Positions 8,801 to 17,699 of a stretch of 50,540 nt of DNA are shown piece by piece. Made by a program: the position numbers and the translations under genes. Origin of the DNA: Bacteroidales bacterium (GTDB taxonomy: Bacteria > Bacteroidota > Bacteroidia > Bacteroidales > ML635J-15); contig JAFGVU010000003.1 in assembly GCA_016937855.1 (NCBI GenBank), positions 1 to 50,540 of the forward strand. The letters are read 5' to 3'. The notes under the pieces are model-generated. The model was not told the DNA's origin. It searched no databases and worked only from the letters and a program-made list of their open reading frames with translations. Each line of letters opens with the position of its first letter. Within the stretch, counting starts at the first letter, position 1.

Positions 8801-10045
8801 GGCATCAGCCCTTAAGTATGGTTCTACATTCAAATAACCACTGGCGAAACCAACTATTTTCATTCCAAATTCCGGACGTACAAATACTTTTGCTCCAATG
8901 TCGGCAGTTGCTCCCCAGTCTAAATCGGCATCAAAATTTAACGTTTTTTCATAAATTCTATCGAACCCGTTATCATACTCAACACCTACTTCTAGTCCGG
9001 CTTGAGAATCTAAGCTAAGCAATGTTGTTCCGGTTATGTCAAGATCAATTTCATATCCGATGTAAATGGCAGTATATGCAACTACCGGGATAATCCCAAT
9101 GTTAAAAACCGGAATTTCGAGATAAAAAATTCTAATGTCTTCACTTTCATTATATGGGGCTGTGGCTTTAAACTCCATATCCATGTTGAATTGCATCATC
9201 CCACCTGCCGAAAATTTAAAATAATCAAGCGATGGAGGGAATCCTGATATCTTTAGTGCACGGTGTAAAATTGGATTAAAATCTAAAGTGCCTTCTAGTA
9301 TCTTTGCCGAAAAGTAATTTGTTGAAATCAAATCAACATCTTGCAATGACATCAAGTTCATTTTCGAATCAAAAGAAATACCCGGATGAAAATAAGAATT
9401 TTTGATTGGAATTACCGTGCCATTTACAATTGCTTTGTCAGGACCATATAACAAAATTTGTAAAGAATCCGCCAAGTCAATATATTCTATTGCATCTTCT
9501 AATGTTGCCTGCTCTGTGTTAGCAACCCATTCGTTAGCATCTTGAAACGCATTTGTTACTTTGCGCAAATATCCGTAACCATCGCTACCAATTAATATGT
9601 CGCCAACTTGAAAAAATGAGCTAGCTTCGTTCCAGTCGTATCTGTAAATACCCTGACTTAACTGCAAAGAATCACTCAATAATTGTGTATTAACAGTATC
9701 GACTAAAACCACATTGTCATGCATAATTATAATATTGATTTTTAAGGCTTCAGAAATATGTGGTTCGCACTCTCCATCGCTGACCAATGCTCTGAAGAAA
9801 ATATTTTCGTCAACTATATAAGAAAATTCGTCCTCATTAACATCCGGGATATTTGACCAATTGATGCCATCAGAAGAATGTTGCCATTGTAATGTGCCGT
9901 AATATTCCGAAGCTGATATTGTGATAGTATCACCGGGACTAACATAGCTTCCATTGTAATGAATTGCGATCGGATCGTTTTGTGCTGACAAGTTAGGTGT
10001 AAAACCTATTATTGCAGCTATAATAAATAATTTTATTGCTTTCAT
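5888..10045 (-). CDS. Giant secreted surface protein with PKD and three FISUMP domains
   Basis: This 1385-residue exported protein has a signal peptide at 1-21 (ending NLSAQ). An Ig-like region at about 25-110 contains LQWQHSSDGINW, and a long beta-rich region follows. A PKD domain lies at about 470-550 (RWDFGDRE). Three FISUMP domains lie at about 552-750, 862-1068 and 1177-1385, each with the CWxxxNL start, CPxGW middle and VRC end. Fibronectin-III-like linkers (GFVWSTN, YYxRAxATN) separate the FISUMP copies. FISUMP proteins are abundant on Bacteroidetes surfaces, but their function is unknown. It has no T9SS sorting tail of its own. It starts 11 bp after a small T9SS-tailed protein gene in the same orientation, and a similar pair recurs at 30448-32020. 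Confidence 0.88.
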   Translation of the reverse strand: MKAIKLFIIAAIIGFTPNLSAQNDPIAIHYNGSYVSPGDTITISASEYYGTLQWQHSSDGINWSNIPDVNEDEFSYIVDENIFFRALVSDGECEPHISEALKINIIIMHDNVVLVDTVNTQLLSDSLQLSQGIYRYDWNEASSFFQVGDILIGSDGYGYLRKVTNAFQDANEWVANTEQATLEDAIEYIDLADSLQILLYGPDKAIVNGTVIPIKNSYFHPGISFDSKMNLMSLQDVDLISTNYFSAKILEGTLDFNPILHRALKISGFPPSLDYFKFSAGGMMQFNMDMEFKATAPYNESEDIRIFYLEIPVFNIGIIPVVAYTAIYIGYEIDLDITGTTLLSLDSQAGLEVGVEYDNGFDRIYEKTLNFDADLDWGATADIGAKVFVRPEFGMKIVGFASGYLNVEPYLRADAGVIYPDYDWHVGMYAGLDANIGCNVGIFGFDLLDYDYTFANFETELYYNSGTLENKPPYSDFSFSQNMGYSGDGYMIEFTNKTKNGASSQRWDFGDRETSDIENPVHVFARSGLYEIELISNNCYGSHTARKTIYVGPCAGIETVTDVDGNVYNTVQVGDKCWLRENLKTTKFNDGVSINNVTDNSQWNGYSQAAYCWYDNNEGANKNVYGALYNYDAVNSAKLCPTGWSVPTAAQWTNFQSNFETAAADKIRETGTTYWYGDNESSTNETNYSARAGGYRSSFGEFLNIKKQANWWTSTLVTAGVANSRTIWYNANDFDYVTNSSPGNGFSVRCIMDDLAPVYAPTVYTLPAEDIDLNSAKLNGKIANTGGGSISDKGFVWSTNEYPTLETNEGISNLGSGSGDFDAIISGLNPATVYYFRAYATNSAGTSYGNQLGITTVEGFQPCAGEPFIYDADGNEYATVQIGSQCWMAKNLATTKYINNQAIATGLSNNQWATTTTGAYSIYPYAEHPQIDSEAQMKQELGLLYNWYAVSSDSICPDGWHVSTNSDWHELQQFVGINIAEKLRSDEQNYWFSGGNSNNVAGFNAKAAGKRGYDGDYQWIKADANWWTSDFCDENNSLSRRIAYDDSEFDTDLFKQNNEGYSVRCVRDKKGPIILPLVVNYEAQNISENSATLSGSIISDGFGEISQRGFIWSTNQNPDIDNNEGMILSGLGIGNFTQTITGLDENTTYYARAFATNEVGTAYGMQVGFYTTSAAQPCLGIPFINDLDGNTYPTVQIGTQCWIAKNLRVSRYNDNSLISTGLNNAQWSSANYGAYSIYPHSMVDGIETDEDMADAYGYLYNFEAVNSGNLCPTGWHVSTNSEWQTINAHLGENPSSKLRETGIMYWASPNDDATNESGFSARGAGLRSSTGDYENFKYTAGFWTASKSGTDLGFSRTLWYNSSDFDFYSTDIFQKGMSVRCVKDF

Positions 10046-10056
10046 GGTTATTGGTT

Positions 10057-10671
10057 TTACTGAATTATAGTTTTTCCTGTAAATACTCCCTCAACCGTTG
10101 TAAGACGAATAATATATTGCCCTGCCGGTTGATTGCTAATGTCGATACTACGATAAAAATGAGTGGTATTATTTCCATCTTCCTGATAAACAAGATTCCC
10201 TATTACATCATAAACTGAAATATCAATTACTCCCTTTGCCGTTTCAACACTAACTACAAATTTTCCATTGTTTGGATTTGGATATATTTTTACTTTTTCA
10301 TCAAATCTTTCGGGATTAATATCGGATGATAAGACAAAAATTGTAATTTGATCTTCAGCTATGCAATTCTTTAAATCCGAAACCGTAAGGGTATAAGTAA
10401 TTGTGTCTTCTGGTGTTGCCGTTGGATTTGGTGAATTTGCATCATCAAGCCAAGTTGTTGGATACCAAGTGTAAACATAATCACCATAACCAAATTCAGC
10501 AGTTGGACTTGAGCCTAAAACGATTGACTCGCCATGAGTAATGCTTGTGTTTTCGCCTGCATTTGCCGATAAAACCTGAGGTTGATTTATATTTACAGTA
10601 AAGTATTGTGCTTTGACAAACATGCTAAATGTTAGCAGAGCAATTCCAAGTAATAAGATTTTTGTTTTCAT
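10057..10671 (-). CDS. Small T9SS-sorted secreted protein
   Basis: This 204-residue protein has a signal peptide at 1-21 (ending FVKAQ), a PKD/Ig-like central part (about 30-110; YTWYPTTWLDDANSPNPTAT, TYTLTVSDLKNC) and a type A T9SS C-terminal sorting domain from about 125. The sorting domain is marked by VKIYPNPNNGKFVVSV, YDVIGNLVYQ and a terminal GKTIIQ. Such domains direct passage through the type IX system and attachment to the surface. It is the first gene of a pair with the giant FISUMP protein and may be its partner, but this is inferred from the gene order alone. Confidence 0.88.
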   Translation of the reverse strand: MKTKILLLGIALLTFSMFVKAQYFTVNINQPQVLSANAGENTSITHGESIVLGSSPTAEFGYGDYVYTWYPTTWLDDANSPNPTATPEDTITYTLTVSDLKNCIAEDQITIFVLSSDINPERFDEKVKIYPNPNNGKFVVSVETAKGVIDISVYDVIGNLVYQEDGNNTTHFYRSIDISNQPAGQYIIRLTTVEGVFTGKTIIQ

Positions 10672-10818
10672 AATTATTTGCCTAATTGTTTAATGCAATA
10701 TTAATAGAATTTATAGTGTAAAAAAACAGAAAATGAGTTTTCGGTAGAAAAGATTTAGTTAACGGTAAGAATTTGAAAGTAGATGACAGGTTGGCTTATC
10801 ATATTTTTAAGCGTAATT

Positions 10819-10880
10819 GACAAAATAGTTGGTGTTTTTGACACGATTCTTTCAAGTGGACAAAATAGTTGGTGTTTTTT
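10819..10880. repeat. Two direct repeats in a divergent promoter region, 40-bp spacing
   Basis: GACAAAATAGTTGGTGTTTT occurs at 10819 and again at 10859. The intervening sequence is not conserved. The copies lie in the space between divergent genes, the second only a few bases before the -7 element of the transglutaminase-like gene. The core CAAAATAGT differs by one base from CAAAAAAGT in the 32-bp array at 46903-47016. Confidence 0.8.
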
Positions 10881-10883
10881 TTG

Positions 10884-10891
10884 TAATTTTG
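10884..10891 (+). promoter_or_regulatory. -7 promoter element of the first transglutaminase-like gene
   Basis: TAATTTTG fits TAnnTTTG and ends 7 bp before the ATG at 10899, implying a very short leader. The 22-bp repeat abuts it upstream. Confidence 0.5.
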
Positions 10892-10898
10892 AACTTAC

Positions 10899-12272
10899 AT
10901 GAAATCAAAGTCATTACATATTGTTTTAGTATTTTGTCTGATTTGCTCATATTCTTGTGTAAATAGGAGTGAGAAGCGTTTTCTGCTCGAAGCAGATGAT
11001 AAATTAAATAGCCAAGTTGTGATTTCAAATCAAGGAAATTATTCTGCAAAATATTCACTTGAATTTAATGGTAATCACTTGTATAATATTTATGATATTA
11101 TGCAGGAAATAAAACAAGACTTTGAGGAAAAGTCAGACGAGCCTATAGAGTTAAAAGCATGGCGTTTTGTTCATAATTTAAGCTTTACTGATGTTAATAT
11201 TGCGGATGTTCCTGTACAGAACTCCCCAACGCTTATTCTCAATTCTCTTGGTGGGGGATTATGCGGTTCTCGTTCGGCTATTCTGACAAATATTTTGATT
11301 GCAATGGGTTTTAAAGCAAGAAGCTGGTGTGTAGAAGGACATGTTGTTACTGAAGTTTTCTCAAATGATAAATGGCAAGTATTAGACCCCGATTATGGTG
11401 TATATTTTTTAAATAATTCGAATGAAATTGCTTCATTTTTTGAATTATGCGAAAACCCAACATGGTTTGATGATACTTCACGATATGTTTTGGTAAATTA
11501 TTCGGAGGCTGTTTTGTTAAACGTTTTTATGATGGATTACGCAAAAATGTTTGCGACCACTGAAGACAATAGAAGATATAATACAGGTTTTGATCATTTT
11601 CCAAATCCTGATTTGGAATTTGTTATGCCTCCCGGTGCCAAGTTGGTTTTCCCGGTCAAAAACTCTGATAGAGGAGTGTTTTATCAAAATGCAAAACTTT
11701 CTTTTGTGGACAACTATTGTGGAGCAATTAAAATTCCACTTGTGTTGGATGAAATTATTGGAAAAGGAAAAGTTAAGATTAACAATCATATTTATTACAT
11801 TGATGGTGGTTTGAAAAACTTTGAAGACTTTAATATTGGCTTTGGTGAATTTGAAATTATCGAGAATCTGGGTATCGAATTGTTTTATTTTATAAATCCT
11901 GAATTGTTTAAAATTCAATCTTGCAATGAGATTGTTCTCAGGGGATCAAATTTGAATCATATCACTATTGATGTTGAGTGTAATAATGAGAATGAAATTT
12001 TTTTGCCGGAGTATAGAAATCAAGTTTTAGAATATGTTCATGTATTACTAACAGATTATTCCAAAAATTCCAATTCAGGATTGTTTAATTCCAGAGATGA
12101 GAGTCTTAATTATTTGTGTGATAGTATTTGTAGCTATGAGCACAATGCGAATGATTTGTCTGGAATTATTGACACTACAATTATTAAGGATCAAGCTTTA
12201 CTAAATTATTTACTGCAACAGATGTCATATTTTTTGTCAACTAAATGTGATTGTGAAGATAGCTTAAATTAA
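10899..12272 (+). CDS. Secreted transglutaminase-like lipoprotein, paralogue 1
   Basis: This 457-residue protein has a lipoprotein signal ending SYSC (Cys20). It contains a papain-like transglutaminase core: GGGLCGSRSAI (Cys122), VEGHVVTEV (His148) and VLDPDYG (Asp163). The C-to-H and H-to-D spacings (26 and 15) are identical in the gene at 17696-19168. Both also share a downstream beta-rich part with the I-P-(L/F)-V-x(3)-I-x-G-K-G segment. The triad allows protease, amidase or cross-linking chemistry on an extracellular substrate; which one is unknown. It converges on the glycosyltransferase gene with a 4-bp tail overlap. It lies at the downstream end of the operon whose first gene is its paralogue. 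Confidence 0.8.
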   Translation: MKSKSLHIVLVFCLICSYSCVNRSEKRFLLEADDKLNSQVVISNQGNYSAKYSLEFNGNHLYNIYDIMQEIKQDFEEKSDEPIELKAWRFVHNLSFTDVNIADVPVQNSPTLILNSLGGGLCGSRSAILTNILIAMGFKARSWCVEGHVVTEVFSNDKWQVLDPDYGVYFLNNSNEIASFFELCENPTWFDDTSRYVLVNYSEAVLLNVFMMDYAKMFATTEDNRRYNTGFDHFPNPDLEFVMPPGAKLVFPVKNSDRGVFYQNAKLSFVDNYCGAIKIPLVLDEIIGKGKVKINNHIYYIDGGLKNFEDFNIGFGEFEIIENLGIELFYFINPELFKIQSCNEIVLRGSNLNHITIDVECNNENEIFLPEYRNQVLEYVHVLLTDYSKNSNSGLFNSRDESLNYLCDSICSYEHNANDLSGIIDTTIIKDQALLNYLLQQMSYFLSTKCDCEDSLN

Positions 12273-13474
12273 ACTAATTCATTTTCTTTGCCAAGCATAA
12301 CAACCGATTCCCAAATACTCCAACCTGTTTTTCCCCACTCGTGATAAATATGTAGCAGGCTGGGAGTGAAGCTCGTTTTAAAACAATCTCGGGTGTATCC
12401 AAATTCTTTTCTCCAAGCAATATTATTGTTGGCATATTCAGTTATCCAGTTAAACTCTTGCGGAATATTTGGATGATTTTGCAAACCAAATTTCCAAACA
12501 GTTAATGCTAGAGTTCCCTGATCGCGTGTTTTTGTGTATGGATTAGAAAACTCTTTAATCGTCTGCTCATGCCAGTAGTTTAAAAAATCAGCAGAAGAGT
12601 CATCAAATAAAAAAACTCCTCCGTTCCAGTGTTGCCAATTCGGTGGAATATTTACTCCATATTCTTTGTTTAGATATTCGGTAAGATGATTACATTGCGG
12701 AGCTTTAAATTCGTACTTTTTACCTTCTTTGTCTTCCCAGAAATTGCCTGCTTTGTTAAATCTTATGCCGGCAGTTCCCCAAAGTCTCTTTTCGTAATAA
12801 GGATAATCAAATAATACAATTTCTTTTTCGGAATTGTACCAGCATTTATTTGATTTTTGAAATCTGTAATTTTCCAGGTAAAAGCTTTTTAGTGGTAAAA
12901 CATATCTTTTAAGGAGATAGCTAATGTTTCTAAAAAGGTATTTTATTGGAGCAGCTCTATAGGTGTTGAAAATTGCCAGTAATTCCTCCGATTGCTTTTT
13001 AATTCTGCTGTCAGTAAGATTAATCTTTCCAAATAATTCTCCGAGCTTTTCATTAAAAATATCTTCTTCTTTAAGATTTTCTTCTACACATTTACAATTC
13101 ATTGCATGAGGCGAGAACTCTCTCATTACACAATGATCTGCTGCAAATGAAATAGGGGACTTGTAAAAATCAAAAACCTTATCTACATTTTCATTAATAG
13201 CAACAATATCACCATCAAGATAGCAGTAATTGAGTCCTGTGGGCAGAAATTTATTTATTCCGGTTTTGATGAAAATGCTTGCCTGGTGATTGTTAAATTC
13301 GGCAGGAGTTTCTACCTGTAAAATATTGTCATGCTCAATATCAATTTCATTTCTTTTAGAATCGGTTAAAACAATAATTTCGTTTTTCGAATAATACCGC
13401 AAAAACTTTAGCGAAAAGTTTAACTCTTCGATATGCTCTTTGGCTCCGCAAACTACAAAAACGAATTTATTCAT
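12269..13474 (-). CDS. GT8-like glycosyltransferase (GT-A fold)
   Basis: This 401-residue cytoplasmic protein starts MNKFVFVVCGAKEHIEELN, a typical GT-A N-terminus. It carries YLDGDIVAI with the metal-binding DxD at Asp87-Asp89 and WNGGVFLFD near residue 285, matching the NGG segment of GT8-like enzymes. NHQASIFIKTGI fits the sugar-nucleotide fold. Donor and acceptor cannot be read from sequence. It is the last gene of a minus-strand operon running from 19168 (transglutaminase-like, UbiA, amidotransferase, radical SAM, this gene), 4 bp after the radical SAM gene. It is the only evident glycosyltransferase in the cluster. Confidence 0.68.
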   Translation of the reverse strand: MNKFVFVVCGAKEHIEELNFSLKFLRYYSKNEIIVLTDSKRNEIDIEHDNILQVETPAEFNNHQASIFIKTGINKFLPTGLNYCYLDGDIVAINENVDKVFDFYKSPISFAADHCVMREFSPHAMNCKCVEENLKEEDIFNEKLGELFGKINLTDSRIKKQSEELLAIFNTYRAAPIKYLFRNISYLLKRYVLPLKSFYLENYRFQKSNKCWYNSEKEIVLFDYPYYEKRLWGTAGIRFNKAGNFWEDKEGKKYEFKAPQCNHLTEYLNKEYGVNIPPNWQHWNGGVFLFDDSSADFLNYWHEQTIKEFSNPYTKTRDQGTLALTVWKFGLQNHPNIPQEFNWITEYANNNIAWRKEFGYTRDCFKTSFTPSLLHIYHEWGKTGWSIWESVVMLGKENELV

Positions 13475-13478
13475 AATG

Positions 13479-14819
13479 TTAACTAATTTTTTCTTTACTT
13501 TTTCTTATTTCAAAATACTTTTCAAACAATTTAACTATTTCATCATCTGTTTTACTTGATTTTAGTAAAGCAAAATATCTCTCCTCAAAGTTCCCTGAAT
13601 TTATATCATCATATGTAAGCGTAGAAATCATTAGGCTATCAGAAATAGATTCTATGCACTTTAAAATAATCATTTCTTTATCAGGAAATCTTTTGTAAAA
13701 TGTGTTGTTTAGTAGAATTTCTTTAAGTTTTTCTTTCGACAATATATTGTTATTGCTTTCTTTGGCTGATTTACTTAGACTTTCGATAAGTTTTACAAAA
13801 TCGCCGAATGTTTGTTTGTTATAATGTTCTATTTCTGTGTTAGACGACAATTCGTTTAGTTGATCGTAATAATTATCCAGAAGTTGTTTGTATTCTCCCT
13901 CGCTTCTGTTGTCTAAGCTGAGTTCTGTTGGCGAAACAACTCTATTGAAAAATATTCTACATTGACTTTCGTTAGCAAATTTTACAATTTCTGGAATCTC
14001 GGCTGCGTTATAAGCAATTGGGCAAACAGATACGTACATACTGTGCGACTTCTTCTTCATGATATTGTTAAAAACATTAAAGTTTTTTATCATTTTGTCG
14101 AAATCTGCACCTTTTCTGATTTTCTCGTAACTTGATTTGTTTACCGAATCGATGGAAAGTGAAATAAACACTTTCTCGTTTGATACCAGTTCAATTATTC
14201 TGTCGTTAATTACTGTTCCATTGGATTGGATATTGATATTACAGTTTTTGTTATGGATGAGTAAATAATCCCATATTTTGTAATAAATGTCAATTAAAAA
14301 AGGTTCACCCCCTAAAAAATTAGTTGCTTCTAGATTTTTAAGATAAGGTTTTAATTCTTCAAAAAAACTGTCATTGTAGATGCTGTTTTTATTCTTTTTG
14401 TCCCTTTCACACATTAAACAATCAAGGTTGCAAAAGTCGGAAAGTTCGAAGTCAATTCTTTTAATGTTTTTACCTATCTCGTGTTTGTTGTAGTCGGTTG
14501 CCATAACTCCTGAGTAGTTGCCGGAGTTAATATTCTCGTTACAAATTTGACAACCATTACTAAGATTATTCGCTAATATGTATTTTTGTTGTTCTGTTCG
14601 TTTTTTCGATTTGATTATTTTATTTATCGAATTTTCTGGGTAAACACCTAATGTGTAAAAAGATTTGTTTAGGCAGCAAGAGCCAACTTGTCCATCGGGG
14701 AAAAAATACAGAGATGTAAATGGAGCTCTGCAAACCGGCAGTTTTCCCCCCGAATAAGTGAGGTAATCTTGCAGTATTTCGCGAGTAATGGTTGGTTTTA
14801 TTTTATTTTTCCAAAACAT
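13479..14819 (-). CDS. Radical SAM protein with N-terminal SPASM/twitch-like domain, paralogue 1
   Basis: This 446-residue enzyme carries the radical SAM motif FCNLDCLMC (Cys130, Cys134, Cys137) and the GGEP segment in NFLGGEPFL. An N-terminal SPASM/twitch-like cysteine region precedes the core: Cys30 (CRAPF), Cys48-Cys49 (GSCC) and Cys90/Cys93 (GCQIC). This could hold an auxiliary iron-sulfur cluster. Having that region before the core is the twitch-type arrangement seen in Bacteroidetes surface-polymer loci. The paralogue at 19265 has the same layout. The substrate is unknown: it could be a sugar, lipid or peptide. It is cotranscribed with the amidotransferase gene, 6 bp apart. Confidence 0.82.
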   Translation of the reverse strand: MFWKNKIKPTITREILQDYLTYSGGKLPVCRAPFTSLYFFPDGQVGSCCLNKSFYTLGVYPENSINKIIKSKKRTEQQKYILANNLSNGCQICNENINSGNYSGVMATDYNKHEIGKNIKRIDFELSDFCNLDCLMCERDKKNKNSIYNDSFFEELKPYLKNLEATNFLGGEPFLIDIYYKIWDYLLIHNKNCNINIQSNGTVINDRIIELVSNEKVFISLSIDSVNKSSYEKIRKGADFDKMIKNFNVFNNIMKKKSHSMYVSVCPIAYNAAEIPEIVKFANESQCRIFFNRVVSPTELSLDNRSEGEYKQLLDNYYDQLNELSSNTEIEHYNKQTFGDFVKLIESLSKSAKESNNNILSKEKLKEILLNNTFYKRFPDKEMIILKCIESISDSLMISTLTYDDINSGNFEERYFALLKSSKTDDEIVKLFEKYFEIRKSKEKIS

Positions 14820-14825
14820 CGTTTT

Positions 14826-16610
14826 TTAGTTTATCATCCAGTTAGTAAACCATTTTTCCAGAACTGCCAATTTCCACAATCTCCAATGGTCTTTGTTGTT
14901 TAAATAGTTTTGGATAGTCTCTTTTTTTATTATCCCGGCTTTCTCAAGTTGCGAATCTTCCAAGTTTTTGCGATACCAATCAAAGTCCATGTAATAAGAA
15001 TCGGGTCCGGTAAAGCCTTGTTTCTTTCTGTTTATTATTTCTTTGGGCACATGTTTTTTTAATATGCTACGCAAAATGATTTTTTGTTTTTTTCGATCAA
15101 AGTAAACAGATGGTTTTAACTTAAGAACTGATTCCGCAATCTGTGGGAGTAAAAATGGAACTCTGACTTCTAGAGAGTTTGCCATGCTGGCTCTGTCAAT
15201 TTTTGTTAGCACAAGTTCACCCATAAAACAGCGTATATCCATAAGCTGAAACCGCTTTGGAATAGGCAAATCAGAATTGTAGAACTTGCGGTAAAAAGCC
15301 GAGCAGTCGTCAGGAATAAATTCGTGTAACTGAGGTGTTAACAATTCTTTTAGTTCTTCAATGCCAAAACTACCCATTGCCATTGCTTTGCTATAGGATT
15401 CTACATCAAAGTTATTGATTGGCAATTCCCAGCCCCACTTTTTTGAGTCTCTTTTTTGAGCTTTGCTGATATGCCATAAATATTCGCGATGCCACGTGTA
15501 GCCTGCAAAAATTTCGTCGGCTCCCTCGCCTGACAAAACTGCTTTATTGTTTTTTGCTGCAAGTTCAGAAACTTGAAAAGTGGGAATTATCGAGATGTCT
15601 GCAATTGGCTCGTCATAATAATACATAAGTTTGTCGAGTATGTCGAGTGATGTTGCATCGAGTACTTCTGAATGATGCTGAGTTTTAAACTTTTTAGCAA
15701 CTACTTCGGCAAACTTATGTTCAGAATTTTCCCATTTATCAAAACCGATAGAATAAGTGTTAAAACCTTTCTCAAATTCCGAAAAGTATTTAACTAGTAA
15801 ACTGGAATCGTACCCTCCGCTAAGAAAGGATCCGACAGGGACATCGCTTCTTATGTGAATTCCTACCGATTTGCGTAAAGTTGAATCAATCTCCTTTATT
15901 ATTTTTTTTCTTGAATACTTAAGTTCATCTGTTGTAAGCTCAAAATATTTTTCAATAGTGAAATTCAAATCCTGATCTATTTCGATAAAATGTGCAGGTT
16001 CGAGTTTATATATATTCTCGAATATTGTTGCAGGCGAAGGAACATATCTGTAAATAAAATATTCACACAGAGAAGTGAAATTGATTTTTCTTTCGATTTG
16101 CGGATCCTTAAGGATTGATTTTATTTCACTAGAAAAAATAAGTTGATTTTGATTAAAAAAATAATAGAGTGGTTTTATTCCGAATTTGTCGCGCGCTAGG
16201 ATCAGTTTTTTCTTTTTATCATCCCAAATTCCAAACGCAAACATTCCTTCAAGCTTGTTTATCATGTCGGTTCCCCATTCTTCATAAGCATGTAAAACAA
16301 CTTCAGAATCGGTCTCTGTTTTAAAAACATGATTTTTTGCTTTAAGCTCTTCACGAAGCTCTATATAATTGTATATTTCTCCATTAATGGTTATCCAAAT
16401 GCTGTTATCTTCATTTGCTAGAGGTTGAATACCAGCATCGCTTAAATCAAGAAATGACAATCTTCGATGTCCTAAAGCAATTTGATTATTGTCGGAAAAA
16501 TATGACCCATAGCCATCTGGCCCTCGATGAGAAAGAGTATCTCTCATTAAGTAAAATAACTCATGGTCTATTTTAGAGGATTTATTTATTACTCCTATTA
16601 TTCCGCACAT
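14826..16610 (-). CDS. asnB: Asparagine synthetase-type glutamine amidotransferase
   Basis: This 594-residue protein has an intact class II glutaminase domain (catalytic Cys2 in MCGIIGV, LSHRGPDG, INGEIYNY). A synthetase domain follows with the PPi-loop SGGYDSS, where Leu of the usual SGGLDSS is replaced by Tyr. VLSGEGADEIFAGY and RVPFL are also present. It uses glutamine ammonia and ATP to amidate a carboxylate. In polysaccharide loci such proteins (WbpS-like) are thought to amidate uronic acids rather than make asparagine. The neighbouring UbiA, radical SAM and glycosyltransferase genes favour that. It starts 33 bp after ubiA, with a possible own -7 element at 16630-16637. Confidence 0.85.
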   Translation of the reverse strand: MCGIIGVINKSSKIDHELFYLMRDTLSHRGPDGYGSYFSDNNQIALGHRRLSFLDLSDAGIQPLANEDNSIWITINGEIYNYIELREELKAKNHVFKTETDSEVVLHAYEEWGTDMINKLEGMFAFGIWDDKKKKLILARDKFGIKPLYYFFNQNQLIFSSEIKSILKDPQIERKINFTSLCEYFIYRYVPSPATIFENIYKLEPAHFIEIDQDLNFTIEKYFELTTDELKYSRKKIIKEIDSTLRKSVGIHIRSDVPVGSFLSGGYDSSLLVKYFSEFEKGFNTYSIGFDKWENSEHKFAEVVAKKFKTQHHSEVLDATSLDILDKLMYYYDEPIADISIIPTFQVSELAAKNNKAVLSGEGADEIFAGYTWHREYLWHISKAQKRDSKKWGWELPINNFDVESYSKAMAMGSFGIEELKELLTPQLHEFIPDDCSAFYRKFYNSDLPIPKRFQLMDIRCFMGELVLTKIDRASMANSLEVRVPFLLPQIAESVLKLKPSVYFDRKKQKIILRSILKKHVPKEIINRKKQGFTGPDSYYMDFDWYRKNLEDSQLEKAGIIKKETIQNYLNNKDHWRLWKLAVLEKWFTNWMIN

Positions 16611-16629
16611 TTATTCAATTATTTTCAAA

Positions 16630-16637
16630 CAAAAATA
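16630..16637 (-). promoter_or_regulatory. Possible internal -7 element before the amidotransferase gene
   Basis: On the minus strand this reads TATTTTTG, fitting TAnnTTTG, 20 bp before the ATG at 16610. It lies in the only sizeable gap of the operon. Confidence 0.35.
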
Positions 16638-16643
16638 AGCATT

Positions 16644-17699
16644 TTATTTAATTCCGATTCTTCTTAACGCTCCTTTGAACTTATACCAAATCCATTTTGC
16701 AATTTTATGATAGATGAATCCAAAGATTATTTTTACTCTAACAATAAAAATGTTTAAGTAAATTAAAGAAACTAATCCAATAATAGCAAAGTAAAAGTAT
16801 GTGGAATTGTTGGCAGCAAGGTAAAAAAGTGCAGCTATAAGTAAGTAATATTTGTAAAATACACTGATAAGTTCGTTTAAGCTATTAAACTTATTTTTGT
16901 AAATCATTAGGTTTAAAACTATTTCGAAAATAAGATAAACTCCAAGACTTAGGAATATTGAAGTAATAAGATGGTTGAAAAATAATGCGGCCATCGTAAT
17001 TAAAATTCCTAATTCAAAAATGATGATAATAATGATAAATGTTTTAGTGAGGTTTTTTCCCAATCTTTGAGCAAATGTGCTTATTCCTGAGGCAATATCG
17101 TTCTCATAATCAATTTTCTGGTGAGATAAAATACTTCTAAGCCCAATAAGAAAAAGCCATAAAATAAATCCTAATGTTAGATAAAAACTAACAACTATAT
17201 TGTGAAACGCATCAATAATAAAAACACTTATCAAAGCGGGTATAACAAACGAAAAAAGAGAGTCGCTAAAAACACCCAGAATATTAGTTTTAAACCTCGT
17301 TTTATGTGCCGAATAAAGAATGAAAAGTAAAGTCTGAGTCGCAAGCATAATCAGATATGCAATTTTATTTTTAGGGATAATAAACACTGGAATTAGCGCA
17401 ATTGCAATTAAACCAAAAATAATCGATATAATTTGGTGACTTTTAAGCTGTGAACAGAAATTTTTCTTCCCGGCCACTAAGTCAGTTTCAATATCGAAAT
17501 AATCGTTTATAAAATAGCCCAGCGAACCAACCGCCAAAAGATAAATGCAGTAAACTGACACGATGTATAAAACGTGCTCGAAATCAATATTGAAAGTGCT
17601 CGAAATGATTAATATTAGCGCAATATTAAACATAAACTTTGTGAAAAGCCAGTCTTTTATTCTGAATAATTGCGATATATTGTTTAAAATTTTGCTCAT
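16644..17699 (-). CDS. UbiA-family prenyltransferase
   Basis: This is a 351-residue integral membrane protein with about eight helices. It has both diagnostic aspartate motifs, NDYFDIETD (Asn65-Asp73) and DYEND (Asp197-Asp201). UbiA enzymes transfer a prenyl chain using these Mg-binding sites. One branch makes polyprenyl-phosphoryl-pentose, which would suit glycan assembly; others make quinone, haem or archaeal-type lipids. No quinone or haem genes are nearby, so a lipid-carrier or glycolipid role is favoured by inference. Its start overlaps the stop of the transglutaminase-like gene by 4 bp, indicating translational coupling. Confidence 0.82.
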   Translation of the reverse strand: MSKILNNISQLFRIKDWLFTKFMFNIALILIISSTFNIDFEHVLYIVSVYCIYLLAVGSLGYFINDYFDIETDLVAGKKNFCSQLKSHQIISIIFGLIAIALIPVFIIPKNKIAYLIMLATQTLLFILYSAHKTRFKTNILGVFSDSLFSFVIPALISVFIIDAFHNIVVSFYLTLGFILWLFLIGLRSILSHQKIDYENDIASGISTFAQRLGKNLTKTFIIIIIIFELGILITMAALFFNHLITSIFLSLGVYLIFEIVLNLMIYKNKFNSLNELISVFYKYYLLIAALFYLAANNSTYFYFAIIGLVSLIYLNIFIVRVKIIFGFIYHKIAKWIWYKFKGALRRIGIK

